DNA of 64,000 bases from Streptomyces sp. ICC1 (GCF_003287935.1 NZ_CP030287.1:3562267-3626266); one strand, 5' to 3'; positions 16,916 to 26,533 are shown, counted from the stretch's first letter. Made by a program: numbers and translations. Notes: generated by a model not told the origin, from the letters alone.

Positions 16916-19192
16916 ATGACCGGCCTGATCGCATTTCGCGAGATCGTCCTGAAGGTTCACAGCAGATGCGATCTTGCTTGTGATCATTGCTATGTCTACG
17001 AACACGCAGACCAGAGCTGGCGAGCCCGGCCGAAAGTGATCTCCCCCGAGGCCATTTCACAGACCGCGTCGCGGCTCGCCGAGCACGCAAAGGCACACGC
17101 ACTCCCCTCCGTCACGGTCATCCTCCACGGAGGGGAACCGCTTCTCGCCGGGCCCGCCAGGCTCCGGCTCGTGTGCGAGGAATTCACCCGCGCCCTCGAC
17201 GGCGTCGCCGCCCTCGACCTGCGCATCCACACCAACGGGCTCCAGCTCAGCGCCCGTTATCTCGACCTCTTCGCGCAGTACGGCGTCAGCGTCAGCGTCT
17301 CCCTCGACGGCGACCGCGCGGCCAACGACCGCCACCGCCGCTTCGCCGACGGACGCACCAGCCACCCGCTGGTGCTGGCCGCCGTGGACCTCCTGCGCAC
17401 CGAGCCCTACCGCCACCTCTACCAGGGCCTGCTCTGCACCGTCGACGTGGCCAACGACCCGGTCGCCGTGCTGGACGCCCTCGTGGAACTGGCCCCGCCG
17501 CGCGTGGACTTCCTCCTCCCCCACGCCACCTGGCAGACACCGCCCGTCCGGCCCGACGGCGCCCCCGACACCTACGCGCGCTGGCTGCTGCGGATCTTCG
17601 ACCACTGGGAGCGCCGCGAGCGGCCGGTCCCCGTACGGCTCTTCGACTCGCTGTTCTCGACCCTGCGCGGCGGGCCCAGCCTCACCGAGTCCCTGGGCCT
17701 GGCGCCCACCGACCTCGTCGTGGTCGAGACCGACGGCTCCCTCGAGCAGGTCGACTCCCTCAAGAGCGCCTTCGAGGGCGCGGCCGCCACCGGGTTCAAC
17801 GTCTTCGACCACGCCTTCGACCTGGTCGCCTCCCATCCCGGGGTCCGCGCCCGACAGCTGGGCCTGGCGGGAGTCAGCGACACGTGCCGCCGGTGCCCCG
17901 TCGTACGTTCGTGCGGCGGCGGGCTCTACACGCACCGCTACAAGGCCGATCCGGCGGATCCCGCGGGCGGCGGGGACTTCGACCACCCCTCCGTCTACTG
18001 CACCGATCTGCGCGAGCTCGTCGACGGCGTGGCGGGCCGTACGAGCCTGCGCGCGAGCGCGCCCGAGCTCTCCGACCCGGCCGAGCTCGCCGCCTCCCAG
18101 GAGCAGCTGACCCGGGACCTGCTCGCCCTGTTGAACGACGGCCGGACGGGTGATCCCGAGTGGGAGCGCGCCTGGCGGGTGCTGGGCGCCGTGGAGCGGT
18201 CCGGGGACGCCGGCGCGGACGCGCTGGACGCCGTACTGGCCCACCCCTTCACCCGGACCTGGGTCATGGCCGCCCTCGACGCCGCGCGCGAGGGCCGCGG
18301 CGACGGCCCCGGGGCCGCCCGCCGGCTGACCGCGCTCGCCGCCGCCGCCGTCCTGCGCGGCGGGCTCGGCCTGCCCGCGGAGGTCGCCTACCGGGACGGC
18401 GAGGTGTACCTGCCGACGCTCGGGCTGCTGCGCCTGGGCGAACCGGGCACCGACGGCCGGGCCGCGCTGTACGCCACGGACGAGGGGTACGCCGTCCGGG
18501 AGGAGGGCCGGCGCGAGCACCGCTTCGGGCCCGCCGCGGGGGACGCCCGCTGGCAGCCCGTACGGACCTGGTCGCCCGGGCCCGACGCGGCCCCGGTGGC
18601 CCTGGAGGACTTGGACCCCCACCGCAACTGCTTCGCCCGCCCGCCCCGGCTGCGCCTGGGCGCCGGGGAGGCCGAGGAGTGGCGGGAGCGCCTCGACGGG
18701 GCCTGGGCGCTGCTGCACGCCTCGGTGCCGGACGCCGCGCGGGCGGCCGCCGCCGGGCTGACCACGCTGACCCCGCTCGCGGGCGGTCCCCGGGCCGGCG
18801 GCTGGGGCGAGGCCGGGCGGCACGGGCCCGGCGCCCTCGGAGTGCCGTACGCGGCGGGGGCGACGCAGACCGCGCTCGCGCTGCTGACGGGCTGGCGCCG
18901 GGCCCGGCTGCAGGCGCTGACCGAGGTGGCCGACCTGTACGCGCTGGACGGGGAGTGGCAGCACCCCTCGCCGTGGCGGGAGCGTCCGGTGCCGGTGTCC
19001 CGGCTGCTGGCCGACGTACACGAGCGGGTGGCCGTGGAGGCCTACCGGCGGGCGACGGCGACCGCCGAGCCCGGCGGGGCGGACCGGATCAACCGGGCGC
19101 TGGACCGGCTGTCGGAGGCGGCGGAGCTGACGAACACCGGGATCCGGCTCGTGGAGGAACTGCGCTGGGAGCTCAAGGCGGTCGACGCGTGA
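16916..19192 (+). CDS. fxsB: Radical SAM/SPASM cyclophane-forming maturase FxsB
   Basis: This 758-residue enzyme modifies FxsA. The radical SAM cluster motif CDLACDHC (C-x3-C-x2-C) is at residues 18-25, and LHGGEPLL follows. A SPASM-like Cys-rich segment with CRRCPVVRSCGGG is at ~323-335 and VYC downstream. From ~residue 400 a second domain follows that resembles the HExxH-type peptide-modification domain often found in FxSxx clusters (LEDLDPHRNCF, then PSPWRERPVPVSRLLADVHERV). At the place of the HExxH metal motif it reads TGWRR, so that domain is probably catalytically dead. The stop overlaps the next start (GTGA). Confidence 0.93.
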   Translation: MTGLIAFREIVLKVHSRCDLACDHCYVYEHADQSWRARPKVISPEAISQTASRLAEHAKAHALPSVTVILHGGEPLLAGPARLRLVCEEFTRALDGVAALDLRIHTNGLQLSARYLDLFAQYGVSVSVSLDGDRAANDRHRRFADGRTSHPLVLAAVDLLRTEPYRHLYQGLLCTVDVANDPVAVLDALVELAPPRVDFLLPHATWQTPPVRPDGAPDTYARWLLRIFDHWERRERPVPVRLFDSLFSTLRGGPSLTESLGLAPTDLVVVETDGSLEQVDSLKSAFEGAAATGFNVFDHAFDLVASHPGVRARQLGLAGVSDTCRRCPVVRSCGGGLYTHRYKADPADPAGGGDFDHPSVYCTDLRELVDGVAGRTSLRASAPELSDPAELAASQEQLTRDLLALLNDGRTGDPEWERAWRVLGAVERSGDAGADALDAVLAHPFTRTWVMAALDAAREGRGDGPGAARRLTALAAAAVLRGGLGLPAEVAYRDGEVYLPTLGLLRLGEPGTDGRAALYATDEGYAVREEGRREHRFGPAAGDARWQPVRTWSPGPDAAPVALEDLDPHRNCFARPPRLRLGAGEAEEWRERLDGAWALLHASVPDAARAAAAGLTTLTPLAGGPRAGGWGEAGRHGPGALGVPYAAGATQTALALLTGWRRARLQALTEVADLYALDGEWQHPSPWRERPVPVSRLLADVHERVAVEAYRRATATAEPGGADRINRALDRLSEAAELTNTGIRLVEELRWELKAVDA

Positions 19193-20007
19193 GCCCGCCC
19201 CCGGAGGAGGCCGCCGCCCAACTGCGCCGGCTGGGCGTCCGCCCCGGCACGCGCCTCATGGCGCACGCCGCCCTCGGGGGCACCGGGCTGCGTGCCGAGG
19301 CCCTGCGGGGCGTCCTGCTCGGCGTCCTCGGCCCGCGGGGCGCCCTGGCGGTGCCGGCCTTCACCCCGGAGAACTCCAAGACCTCCGGCGCGCACCTGGA
19401 GCGGATCTCGGGCCTCTCTCAAGAGGAGGTGCGCGCCTTCCGCGAGCGGATGCCCGCCTTCGACCCGGAGCGCACCCCGAGCCACGGCATGGGCGCCCTC
19501 GCCGAGGCGGTCCGCACCGCGCCGGGAGCCGCGCGCAGCGGGCATCCCCAGACCTCTTTCGCGGCGGTCGGCGAGGGTTCCGCGGAACTGTGCGCGGGGC
19601 ACCCTCTGACCAGCCATTTGGGCGAGGAATCACCCTTGGGAAAGATGTGCGGCGAGGGATGGAAGGTACTCATGATCAATGTGGGTTTTTCCGTCTGCAC
19701 TGCCTTCCATCTCGCGGAGTATCGAATTCCGAAGCCCCCCTTGCGCATGTACGAGTGTGTGGTGAAGGTGAACCTTCCGGGGCCCGTCGGGGGGCGTCCC
19801 GGTCGGCACGGGGAGAAGTCGAAGGGTGAAGGGTGGACCGCGTACGAGGACGTCGCGCTGGATGACAGCGATTTCGCCGAGATCGGCAGGTCGTTCCCGG
19901 AAGACCGGGTAAACAGGGGGTGGGTGGGAAGAGCGCCGGCCATGCTCTTCTCCCTTCCGGATGCCGTCGATCACGCGCTTGAATGGATGACCGAAAACAG
20001 ACGCTGA
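19189..20007 (+). CDS. AAC(3)-family N-acetyltransferase of the FxSxx cluster
   Basis: A 272-residue member of the aminoglycoside 3-N-acetyltransferase fold, which moves acetyl from acetyl-CoA to an amine. The segment SGHPQTSFAAVGEGS matches the family's active-site region, and LGEESPLGKMCGEGWKVLMINVG follows the usual pattern. It overlaps fxsB by four bases (GTGA), so it is translationally coupled to it. The substrate may be a peptide or small amine rather than an antibiotic (inference). Bases ~19650-19760 use many A/T third positions, unlike the neighbours. An AAC(3)-like gene is a recurrent partner of FxSxx systems. Confidence 0.85.
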   Translation: MSPPPEEAAAQLRRLGVRPGTRLMAHAALGGTGLRAEALRGVLLGVLGPRGALAVPAFTPENSKTSGAHLERISGLSQEEVRAFRERMPAFDPERTPSHGMGALAEAVRTAPGAARSGHPQTSFAAVGEGSAELCAGHPLTSHLGEESPLGKMCGEGWKVLMINVGFSVCTAFHLAEYRIPKPPLRMYECVVKVNLPGPVGGRPGRHGEKSKGEGWTAYEDVALDDSDFAEIGRSFPEDRVNRGWVGRAPAMLFSLPDAVDHALEWMTENRR

Positions 20008-20086
20008 TTGACTGAACCATGAGGGGATGTGGCGAAGCAGCTCCGGAATGATGTTTCTTCGCTCGCATCTTCGGGACGGGGGTCGT

Positions 20087-21511
20087 GTGCCCGCATCAGT
20101 TCAGCCGTATTTTTTTCTCAGTTATGCGCATACACCGAGGTTCGGGGCGGGAGGACCCGATCCCGACATGTGGGTGGAGCGGCTTTTCCGCGACCTCTGC
20201 AGCCATGTCATGGCGCTCACGAATCTGCCCGCGGGAGCCGAGGCCGGTTTCATGGACCGGGAGATACGCAGCGGTGAGGGCTGGTCGGAGCGGCTCGGGG
20301 CGGCACTCGCCACCTGCCGGGTCTTCGTCCCCCTGTTCTCACCGCGCTACTTCGCCAGCGAGATGTGCGGGAAGGAGTGGTTCGCCTTCGCGCAGCGCGC
20401 CATCCAGCACGAGGCGCTGAGCAACCAGCCCGCCGAGGCCATCGTGCCCGCCTTATGGGTGCCGGTCCCGCCCTCCCAGCTGCCGCTCCCCGCCGAGCGG
20501 CTGCAGTTCAACCACAACACCTTCGGGGAGCGGTACGTCACCGACGGGCTGTACGGGCTGATCAAACTGCGCGGGTACGCCGAGCAGTACGAGAGCGCCG
20601 TGTACGAGCTCGCCAAGCGGATCGTCCGCGTCGCCGAGACGGTCCGGCTCGATCCGATCCGCCCGCTGGACTACCGCCTGGTGCCGAGCGCCTTCGGCTC
20701 CCCCAGCAGCACCGCGCGCACCCTGCACGTCACCGTGGCCGCCGCCTCCCGGCACGATCTGCCGGAGGGCCGCAGCCCCGAGTATTACGGGGACAACGCG
20801 CTCGAGTGGAACCCGTACCACCCGGTGTCCCAGAGACCCATCGCCTACGTGGCCGAGGACCTGGTCAGGAACCTCAACTACCAGACGACCGTGGGCTCGT
20901 TCGACGACGAGGCCGGGCACTTCGACTCCAAGCAGCCGCCGACCCGGCCCGAGATCCTCATCGTCGACCGGTGGGCCGTCGAGGACGAACAGCGCAGGAC
21001 GCGCCTGGCCGCCTTCGACCAGGAGTCCCGGCCGTGGATCAACGTGGTCGTGCCGTGGAACCGCTACGACCACCAGAGCCGCGCGAAGGAGAGCGAGTTG
21101 GCCCACCGGCTGGAAGAGACCATGCCCGTCAAGATGAGCCAGGGGCGGGCCGCCTGCCGGGCCGCCGCCAACGGCGTGGCCAACATGGAGACGCTCGGCC
21201 AGATCCTGCCGCAGGTGGTGGAGGCGGCCGCCCAGCAGTTCCTCAGACACGCACAGGTCTATCCGCCCGCCGGCAGCCCCGCCGGGGGCGCCGACCGGCC
21301 CCGGCTGCTCGGGCCGATGGGGATGAACGGGCCGCCGGCCACCCCGCGCGCCCCCTTCCCGCCGAACGCGGCGGGCGCGGGCGACGCGGCCGGGGCGGGC
21401 GACCCGGGAGGCGCGGGCAGCGCCGCCGACGGGACCGCTGACGGGGCTGCTGACGGGGCCGACGACAACGACGACAACGACCGGGGGGACGCGGATGACA
21501 GCGAGTCGTGA
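20087..21511 (+). CDS. fxsC: TIR-like protein FxsC
   Basis: About 474 residues. The N-terminal TIR-like domain starts at PYFFLSYAHTPR and includes FMDREI and LFSPRYFASEMCGKEW, whose Glu (~residue 97) sits where TIR NADases have the catalytic Glu. Middle sections include EWNPYHPVSQRPIAYVAEDL. The C-terminal ~80 residues are Ala/Gly/Asp low complexity. The start is uncertain: GTG 20087 lies closest to the domain; ATGs at 20027 and 20048 are alternatives with poor ribosome sites. Codon 20453-20455 is TTA (Leu), rare in Streptomyces and read by the bldA tRNA. It overlaps fxsT by 17 bases. Confidence 0.88.
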   Translation: MPASVQPYFFLSYAHTPRFGAGGPDPDMWVERLFRDLCSHVMALTNLPAGAEAGFMDREIRSGEGWSERLGAALATCRVFVPLFSPRYFASEMCGKEWFAFAQRAIQHEALSNQPAEAIVPALWVPVPPSQLPLPAERLQFNHNTFGERYVTDGLYGLIKLRGYAEQYESAVYELAKRIVRVAETVRLDPIRPLDYRLVPSAFGSPSSTARTLHVTVAAASRHDLPEGRSPEYYGDNALEWNPYHPVSQRPIAYVAEDLVRNLNYQTTVGSFDDEAGHFDSKQPPTRPEILIVDRWAVEDEQRRTRLAAFDQESRPWINVVVPWNRYDHQSRAKESELAHRLEETMPVKMSQGRAACRAAANGVANMETLGQILPQVVEAAAQQFLRHAQVYPPAGSPAGGADRPRLLGPMGMNGPPATPRAPFPPNAAGAGDAAGAGDPGGAGSAADGTADGAADGADDNDDNDRGDADDSES

Positions 21512-24500
21512 CAGCCAGAACAGCCGTGACGGACAGCGCGAGGGGCGCATCGTCACCTTCTACTCGTACAAGGGCGGCACGGGCCGCACGATGGCGCTGG
21601 CCAACACCGCGTGGATCCTCGCCGCCAACGGCAAACGGGTCCTCGCCGTCGACTGGGACCTCGAGGCCCCCGGCCTGCACCGCTTCTTCCACCCCTTCCT
21701 GGACCCCTCCACCCTCGGCGCCACCACCGGGGTGATCGACCTGATCAGCGAGTACGCCTGGGCGGCCACCAGCCCGGTGCAGCGCCCCGACGACTGGCAC
21801 AAGGACTACGCGCGGATCCAGCCGCACGCCGTCTCGCTCACCCCCGAGACCCTCGGCTGGGAGTTCCCCGACGGCGGCACCCTCGACTTCGTCTCGGCGG
21901 GCCGGCAGAACCGCGAGTACTCGGCGACCGTCTCCACCTTCGACTGGGACAACTTCTACGACCGGCTCGGCGGCGGGCTCTTCTTCGACGCCTTACGCGC
22001 CGACATGAAGCGCAACTACGACTACGTCCTGATCGACAGCCGCACCGGCCTCTCCGACATAGCCGACATCTGCACCGTCCACCTCCCCGACGTCCTGGTC
22101 GACTGCTTCACCCTCTCCGACCAGTCCATCGACGGCGCCGCCTCGGTGGCCCGGCAGATCGACGAGCGGTTCAACGACCGCGGCATCAAGATCTACCCGG
22201 TCCCCATGCGCATCGACGAGGGCGAGAAGGAGAAGGCGGACGCCGGCCGCGCGCTGGCCCGGATCAAGTTCGACCGCTTCCCCAACGGCCTGATCGGGGA
22301 CGAGCTCACCTCCTACTGGGGCGCGGTGGAGATCCCGTACCGCCCCTACTACGCCTACGAGGAGACCCTGGCCACCTTCGGGGACGAGGCCGGGCTCACC
22401 AACTCCCTGCTCTCCGCCTTCGAACGGCTCACCGCCGTGGTCACCGAGGGCGAGATCGTCTCCATGCCGGCCATCGCCGAAGAGCCCCGGATGCGGATCC
22501 GGGACGCCTTCACGCGGCGCCGCCCGGCCCTGCCCGCCGACCTCTTCCTGTCCTACGTCGCCGAGAACCGGATGTGGGCCGACTGGATCGAATCGGTGCT
22601 CACCCGGGCCGGCTTCCGGGTCGTGCCCAAGGACGTCTCCGCGGAGCGGGCCCCGGGAACCTCCTCCGGGGACACCATCGGCGGGGCGGGCATCAGCGTC
22701 GACACTGCGGCCCGGACCGTGGTGCTGCTCTCCAGCGCCTACCTCAAGTCCGCCCGGGCCGTGGACGTGTGGAACCGGGCCGCCTCCGAGGACCCGACGG
22801 GGGGCCGGCGCCAGCTGGTGCCGCTGCGGGTGGGCGACGTACGGCTCGCCACGCCCTACATCGACCGCAACCCGGTGGACCTCTTCCGGCTCGACGAGGT
22901 CCACGCGACCACCGCGCTGCTGCGGGCGGTCGAGCGGCCGATGGCCCTGCCCGACAGCGTGGCCAGCGCCTCCGCGCCGGGGCCCCGGTTCCCCGGGACC
23001 GTTCCGAAGATCTGGAACGCGCCGCCCCGCAACCCCGGCTTCACCGGCCGCTCCATCGTGCTGGAGCGGATGCGCGACCAGCTCGGCGGCGGGATGGCCG
23101 TGGTGCTGCCCCAGCCGCAGACCCTGTTCGGGCTCGGCGGCGTGGGCAAGACTCAGGTGGCGCTCGAGTACGTGCACCGGTTCATGGCCGACTACGACCT
23201 GGTGTGGTGGATCTCCGCCGAGCAGACCGACGACGTGGTCGCGGCCCTCGCGGAACTGGCCGTACGCCTGGGCGCGCAGACCGGCGAGGACATGTCGGCC
23301 GCCTCCCAGGAGGCCATCGACCTGCTGCGGCGCGGGGTGCCCACCTCGCGCTGGCTGCTGGTCTTCGACAACGCCGACGACCCCGAGACGCTCAAGCGGT
23401 TCTTCCCGCCGGGCGGGCCGGGGCACGTGCTCGTCACCTCCCGCAACCAGTCCTGGTCCCAGTACGGGGACGCCCTCCCGGTGGACGTGTTCCTGCGCGA
23501 GGAGTCCATCGAGCACCTCCAGCGCCGGGCCCCGGGGCTCAGCAAGGACGACGCCGAGCAGGTGGCCGTCGCGGTCGGCGACCTGCCGCTGGCCGTCGAG
23601 CAGGCGGGCGCCTGGATCGCGGAGACCGCGACCCCGGTCTCCGCGTACATCGAGCAGCTGGCCGAGCAGGCCGCCCGCGTGCTGGGGCTGAACCAGCCCC
23701 CCGGCTACCCGGAGCCGGTGGCCGCCACCTGGAACGTGTCCATCGAGCGGCTGCAGTCGCGCTCCCCCGCCGCCGTGCGGCTGCTGCAGCTGTGCGCCTT
23801 CTTCGCGCCGGAGCCGATATCGGCGAACCTGCTCTACAGCAAGGCGATGATCAACGCGCTGAAGCCGTACGACTCCTCGCTCCAGGAGAAGCTGATGCTG
23901 GGCCGGGTGATCCGGGAGATCGGCCGGTTCGCCATGGCCAAGGTCGACCAGGTCGGCAACAGCATCCAGGTCCACCGGCTGGTCCAGGCCGTGATCCGGG
24001 CGCAGTTGACCGAGGAGGAGCAGCGCGAGGCCCGGCACGCCGTGCACCAGATCCTGGCGGGGGCCCGCCCCGATGACGACGAGCCGATAGACAACCCCGA
24101 GACCTGGCCCCGGTTCAACACCATCTGGCCGCACCTGACCCCCTCGGAGGCCCGGTTCTGCAAGGAGCCGGAGACCCGCCGGCTGCTCATCGACCGCGTG
24201 CGGTACCTGTGGAAGCGCGGTGACTTCAAGGCCGCCTACGCGCTGGGCGAGGAGCTGCGCGAGACCTGGCGCGAGACCCTGGGCGGCGACGATCTGCAGT
24301 ACCTGTACCTGCGCTTCCACCTGTCCAACATCCTGCGCTCGCAGGGCCGGTTCGTGGAGGCGAAGGAGCTGGGCGAGGTCACGCTGGAACGGCAGCGGAC
24401 GGTGCTGGGCCCCTCGCACCCGCACACGTACATGACCACGAGCGGGCTGGCGATGGACCTGGGCGCGCTCGGCCAGTACGGCGAGGCGATGGAGCTGGCG

Positions 24501-25493
24501 ACGGCCGCGCACGAGGGCTTCAGCCAGATATTCCACGAGGCGCACCCCCGCACCCTGGCCGCCGCGAACAACCTGGCGCTGAACCTGCGCATGGTCGGCC
24601 AGTACGCGCGCGCCAGGGAGATCGACCAGGAGGTCTTCGACCGGCGCACCGAGGTGCTGGGGGCGGACCACCCGTACACCCTGTCCTCGGCCCAGAACCT
24701 GGCGCGGGACCTGCGCGAGGTCGGCCGGTACGACGATTCGGTGCAGCTGCTGAGCCGGACGTACGACATCTACAAGCGGACGCTGGGCCGGGCCTTCCCG
24801 GGCACCCTGTCGGCCGCGAAGAACCTGGCGGTCTCGCTGCGCCGGGCCGGCGACGTGGACGACGCGCTGCGGCTGACGACCGCGACCCGCAACCGCTACC
24901 GGGCCAAGTACACCTCGGTCAACCCCGACCTGCTGGCCTGCGAACTGAACCTGGCTTCCGACCTGTTCGCGACCGGGGACCCGGGCGCGGCGCGGAGCCT
25001 GGCGCAGGAGGTGGTGGAGGAGTTCATGAAGGTGCCGGGCGAGCGGCACCCGTACACCCTGGCCGCGGTCAACAACCTCGCGGTGTTCCACTGGGGCACG
25101 GGTGCGGCGGAGACGGCGGAGGCGATGCTCCGCCAGACGATCCAGCACATGCGCGTGGTGCTCGGGGACAACCACCCGCACACCATCTTCGCCAACCTCA
25201 ACCTGGCCAACGCCCGGGCCGACCTGGGCGATCCGGAGGGCGCGCTGGAGCTGGAGCGGATCTCGGTGATGCGGCTGCGCGAGGCGCTGGGCGTCCACCA
25301 TCCGGAGACGCTGGCGAGCTCCTCCAACATGGCGGTCAGCCTGGACATGATGGGCCGCAAGGAAGAGGCGAACCGGGTACGGGCCGAGTCGGTGGCCGAG
25401 TTGACCCGGCTGCTCGGGGAGGACCACGGCCTGACCCGGTACGCGCGTGACGAGCGGCGGGTCCACCGAGACCTGGAGCCGCTGGCGGTGTGA
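21495..25493 (+). CDS. fxsT: FxSxx system multidomain TPR protein FxsT
   Basis: A 1332-residue protein with four parts. First is a ParA/MinD-like P-loop (KGGTGRTM at residues 26-33, then VLAVDWDLEAPGLHRFF). Second is a TIR-like domain from ~345 (LFLSYVAENRMWADWIESVL). Third is an NB-ARC/STAND ATPase with Walker A GLGGVGKTQ at ~546-554, WLLVFDNADD as Walker B and LVTSRNQSW. Fourth, from ~890 to the end, is a series of kinesin-light-chain-like TPRs (repeating HPYTL / LA.NL..G motifs). This layout resembles innate-immune STAND sensors. Codon 21993-21995 is TTA. It overlaps fxsC by 17 bases and probably works with it. Confidence 0.92.
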   Translation: MTASRDSQNSRDGQREGRIVTFYSYKGGTGRTMALANTAWILAANGKRVLAVDWDLEAPGLHRFFHPFLDPSTLGATTGVIDLISEYAWAATSPVQRPDDWHKDYARIQPHAVSLTPETLGWEFPDGGTLDFVSAGRQNREYSATVSTFDWDNFYDRLGGGLFFDALRADMKRNYDYVLIDSRTGLSDIADICTVHLPDVLVDCFTLSDQSIDGAASVARQIDERFNDRGIKIYPVPMRIDEGEKEKADAGRALARIKFDRFPNGLIGDELTSYWGAVEIPYRPYYAYEETLATFGDEAGLTNSLLSAFERLTAVVTEGEIVSMPAIAEEPRMRIRDAFTRRRPALPADLFLSYVAENRMWADWIESVLTRAGFRVVPKDVSAERAPGTSSGDTIGGAGISVDTAARTVVLLSSAYLKSARAVDVWNRAASEDPTGGRRQLVPLRVGDVRLATPYIDRNPVDLFRLDEVHATTALLRAVERPMALPDSVASASAPGPRFPGTVPKIWNAPPRNPGFTGRSIVLERMRDQLGGGMAVVLPQPQTLFGLGGVGKTQVALEYVHRFMADYDLVWWISAEQTDDVVAALAELAVRLGAQTGEDMSAASQEAIDLLRRGVPTSRWLLVFDNADDPETLKRFFPPGGPGHVLVTSRNQSWSQYGDALPVDVFLREESIEHLQRRAPGLSKDDAEQVAVAVGDLPLAVEQAGAWIAETATPVSAYIEQLAEQAARVLGLNQPPGYPEPVAATWNVSIERLQSRSPAAVRLLQLCAFFAPEPISANLLYSKAMINALKPYDSSLQEKLMLGRVIREIGRFAMAKVDQVGNSIQVHRLVQAVIRAQLTEEEQREARHAVHQILAGARPDDDEPIDNPETWPRFNTIWPHLTPSEARFCKEPETRRLLIDRVRYLWKRGDFKAAYALGEELRETWRETLGGDDLQYLYLRFHLSNILRSQGRFVEAKELGEVTLERQRTVLGPSHPHTYMTTSGLAMDLGALGQYGEAMELATAAHEGFSQIFHEAHPRTLAAANNLALNLRMVGQYARAREIDQEVFDRRTEVLGADHPYTLSSAQNLARDLREVGRYDDSVQLLSRTYDIYKRTLGRAFPGTLSAAKNLAVSLRRAGDVDDALRLTTATRNRYRAKYTSVNPDLLACELNLASDLFATGDPGAARSLAQEVVEEFMKVPGERHPYTLAAVNNLAVFHWGTGAAETAEAMLRQTIQHMRVVLGDNHPHTIFANLNLANARADLGDPEGALELERISVMRLREALGVHHPETLASSSNMAVSLDMMGRKEEANRVRAESVAELTRLLGEDHGLTRYARDERRVHRDLEPLAV

Positions 25494-25498
25494 TCCGA

Positions 25499-25527
25499 GG
25501 GGGCGGCTCCCGGCGGGGGCCGCCCCC
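25499..25527 (+). terminator. Hairpin between fxsT and the SLATT gene
   Basis: Perfect 9-bp arms GGGGGCGGC / GCCGCCCCC with an 11-base loop, six bases after the fxsT stop. No U-tract; it could attenuate rather than end transcription, because the next gene reads in the same direction. Confidence 0.5.
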
Positions 25528-25556
25528 GAACCCAAATCAGACTGGGGGGGTTCGCT

Positions 25557-26465
25557 GTGAGTGACAGCATGACCTTTCGCAACGAGGACCTGCCGGCCCT
25601 CTTCCACCACACCGACCAGGCGGCGATATCCCGTCAGCGGGAGTCCACCCAGGCCACCCGCGCCCAGCTGGTGCTGCTCGTCGCGGCGGCCGTGGCCGCC
25701 TCCCTGTCCGAGGGGCCGCGGGTGGGCGGGGTGTACCTGTTCGGGCTGCTGAGCGCGCTCGCCTACGCCGGGGTGCTGGGCGTGGGCGTACGGGCGACCC
25801 GGCGCCGGGCCCGCCCGCAGTGGCAGCTCAACCGCAGCGCCGCCGAGTTCATCAAATCGCTGGCCTGGCGGTTCGCCGTGCACGGCGCGCCCTTCGGCAG
25901 CGATGCCTCCGGACCGGAGGCCACGTACCGGACCCGGCTGGAGGCGGGGCTGGACGAGCTGCGGAAGATGGGCTGGGAGGATCCGCGCACGGCCGGACTG
26001 GTGCCGGAGGGCGGGGAGATCACCGGCGCGATGCACCGGCTGCGGGGGCTGGGCTACCAGGTCCGCAGGGAGACCTATGTCCGGGACCGGCTGATCGAGC
26101 AGCGCAACTGGTACCAGCGCAAGACGGAGGTGTCCCGGCGGGCGACGAGCCTGTGGTCGTGGTCGATCGTGCTGCTGACGTGCCTGGCGCTGCTGTTCGC
26201 GCTGATCGGGGCGTTCGGTTCGGGTCCCGGCCCGAAGCTGACCGGGCTGCTGAGCGCGGCGGCGGCGGCCGGGATCGCCTGGAACGAGGTGCGGCGCCAC
26301 CATCCGCTGATCGAGGCGCACACCCTGATCGAGCAGGACCTCTCCGCGATGATGGTCGTGATGCAGACGACCATCACCGAGTCGCAGTGGCCGTCCGCGG
26401 TGTACGAGACCGAGCGGTACGTCTCCCCGCAGCACACGGACTGGCTGGCGCGGCACAGCAGTTGA
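25557..26465 (+). CDS. DUF4231/SLATT-like membrane protein
   Basis: A 302-residue protein with two pairs of hydrophobic segments (about residues 38-75 and 198-240). Each is followed by a charged helix, and the second contains the DUF4231 pattern RDRLIEQRNWYQRKTEVSRR and HPLIEAHTLIEQDL. DUF4231 belongs to the SLATT fold, two-TM proteins predicted to form pores in nucleotide-signalled conflict systems (family knowledge). The GTG at 25557 follows a GGGGGGG site. It is 63 bases after fxsT on the same strand and convergent with a SLOG-type gene, the class SLATT proteins often accompany. Confidence 0.8.
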   Translation: MSDSMTFRNEDLPALFHHTDQAAISRQRESTQATRAQLVLLVAAAVAASLSEGPRVGGVYLFGLLSALAYAGVLGVGVRATRRRARPQWQLNRSAAEFIKSLAWRFAVHGAPFGSDASGPEATYRTRLEAGLDELRKMGWEDPRTAGLVPEGGEITGAMHRLRGLGYQVRRETYVRDRLIEQRNWYQRKTEVSRRATSLWSWSIVLLTCLALLFALIGAFGSGPGPKLTGLLSAAAAAGIAWNEVRRHHPLIEAHTLIEQDLSAMMVVMQTTITESQWPSAVYETERYVSPQHTDWLARHSS

Positions 26466-26533
26466 GGCGGCGCCGACCGCACGGGGGCTGTCCCGGGGGC
26501 TGTCCCGGGACGCTCGGTCCCGGGGCGCTCGGG

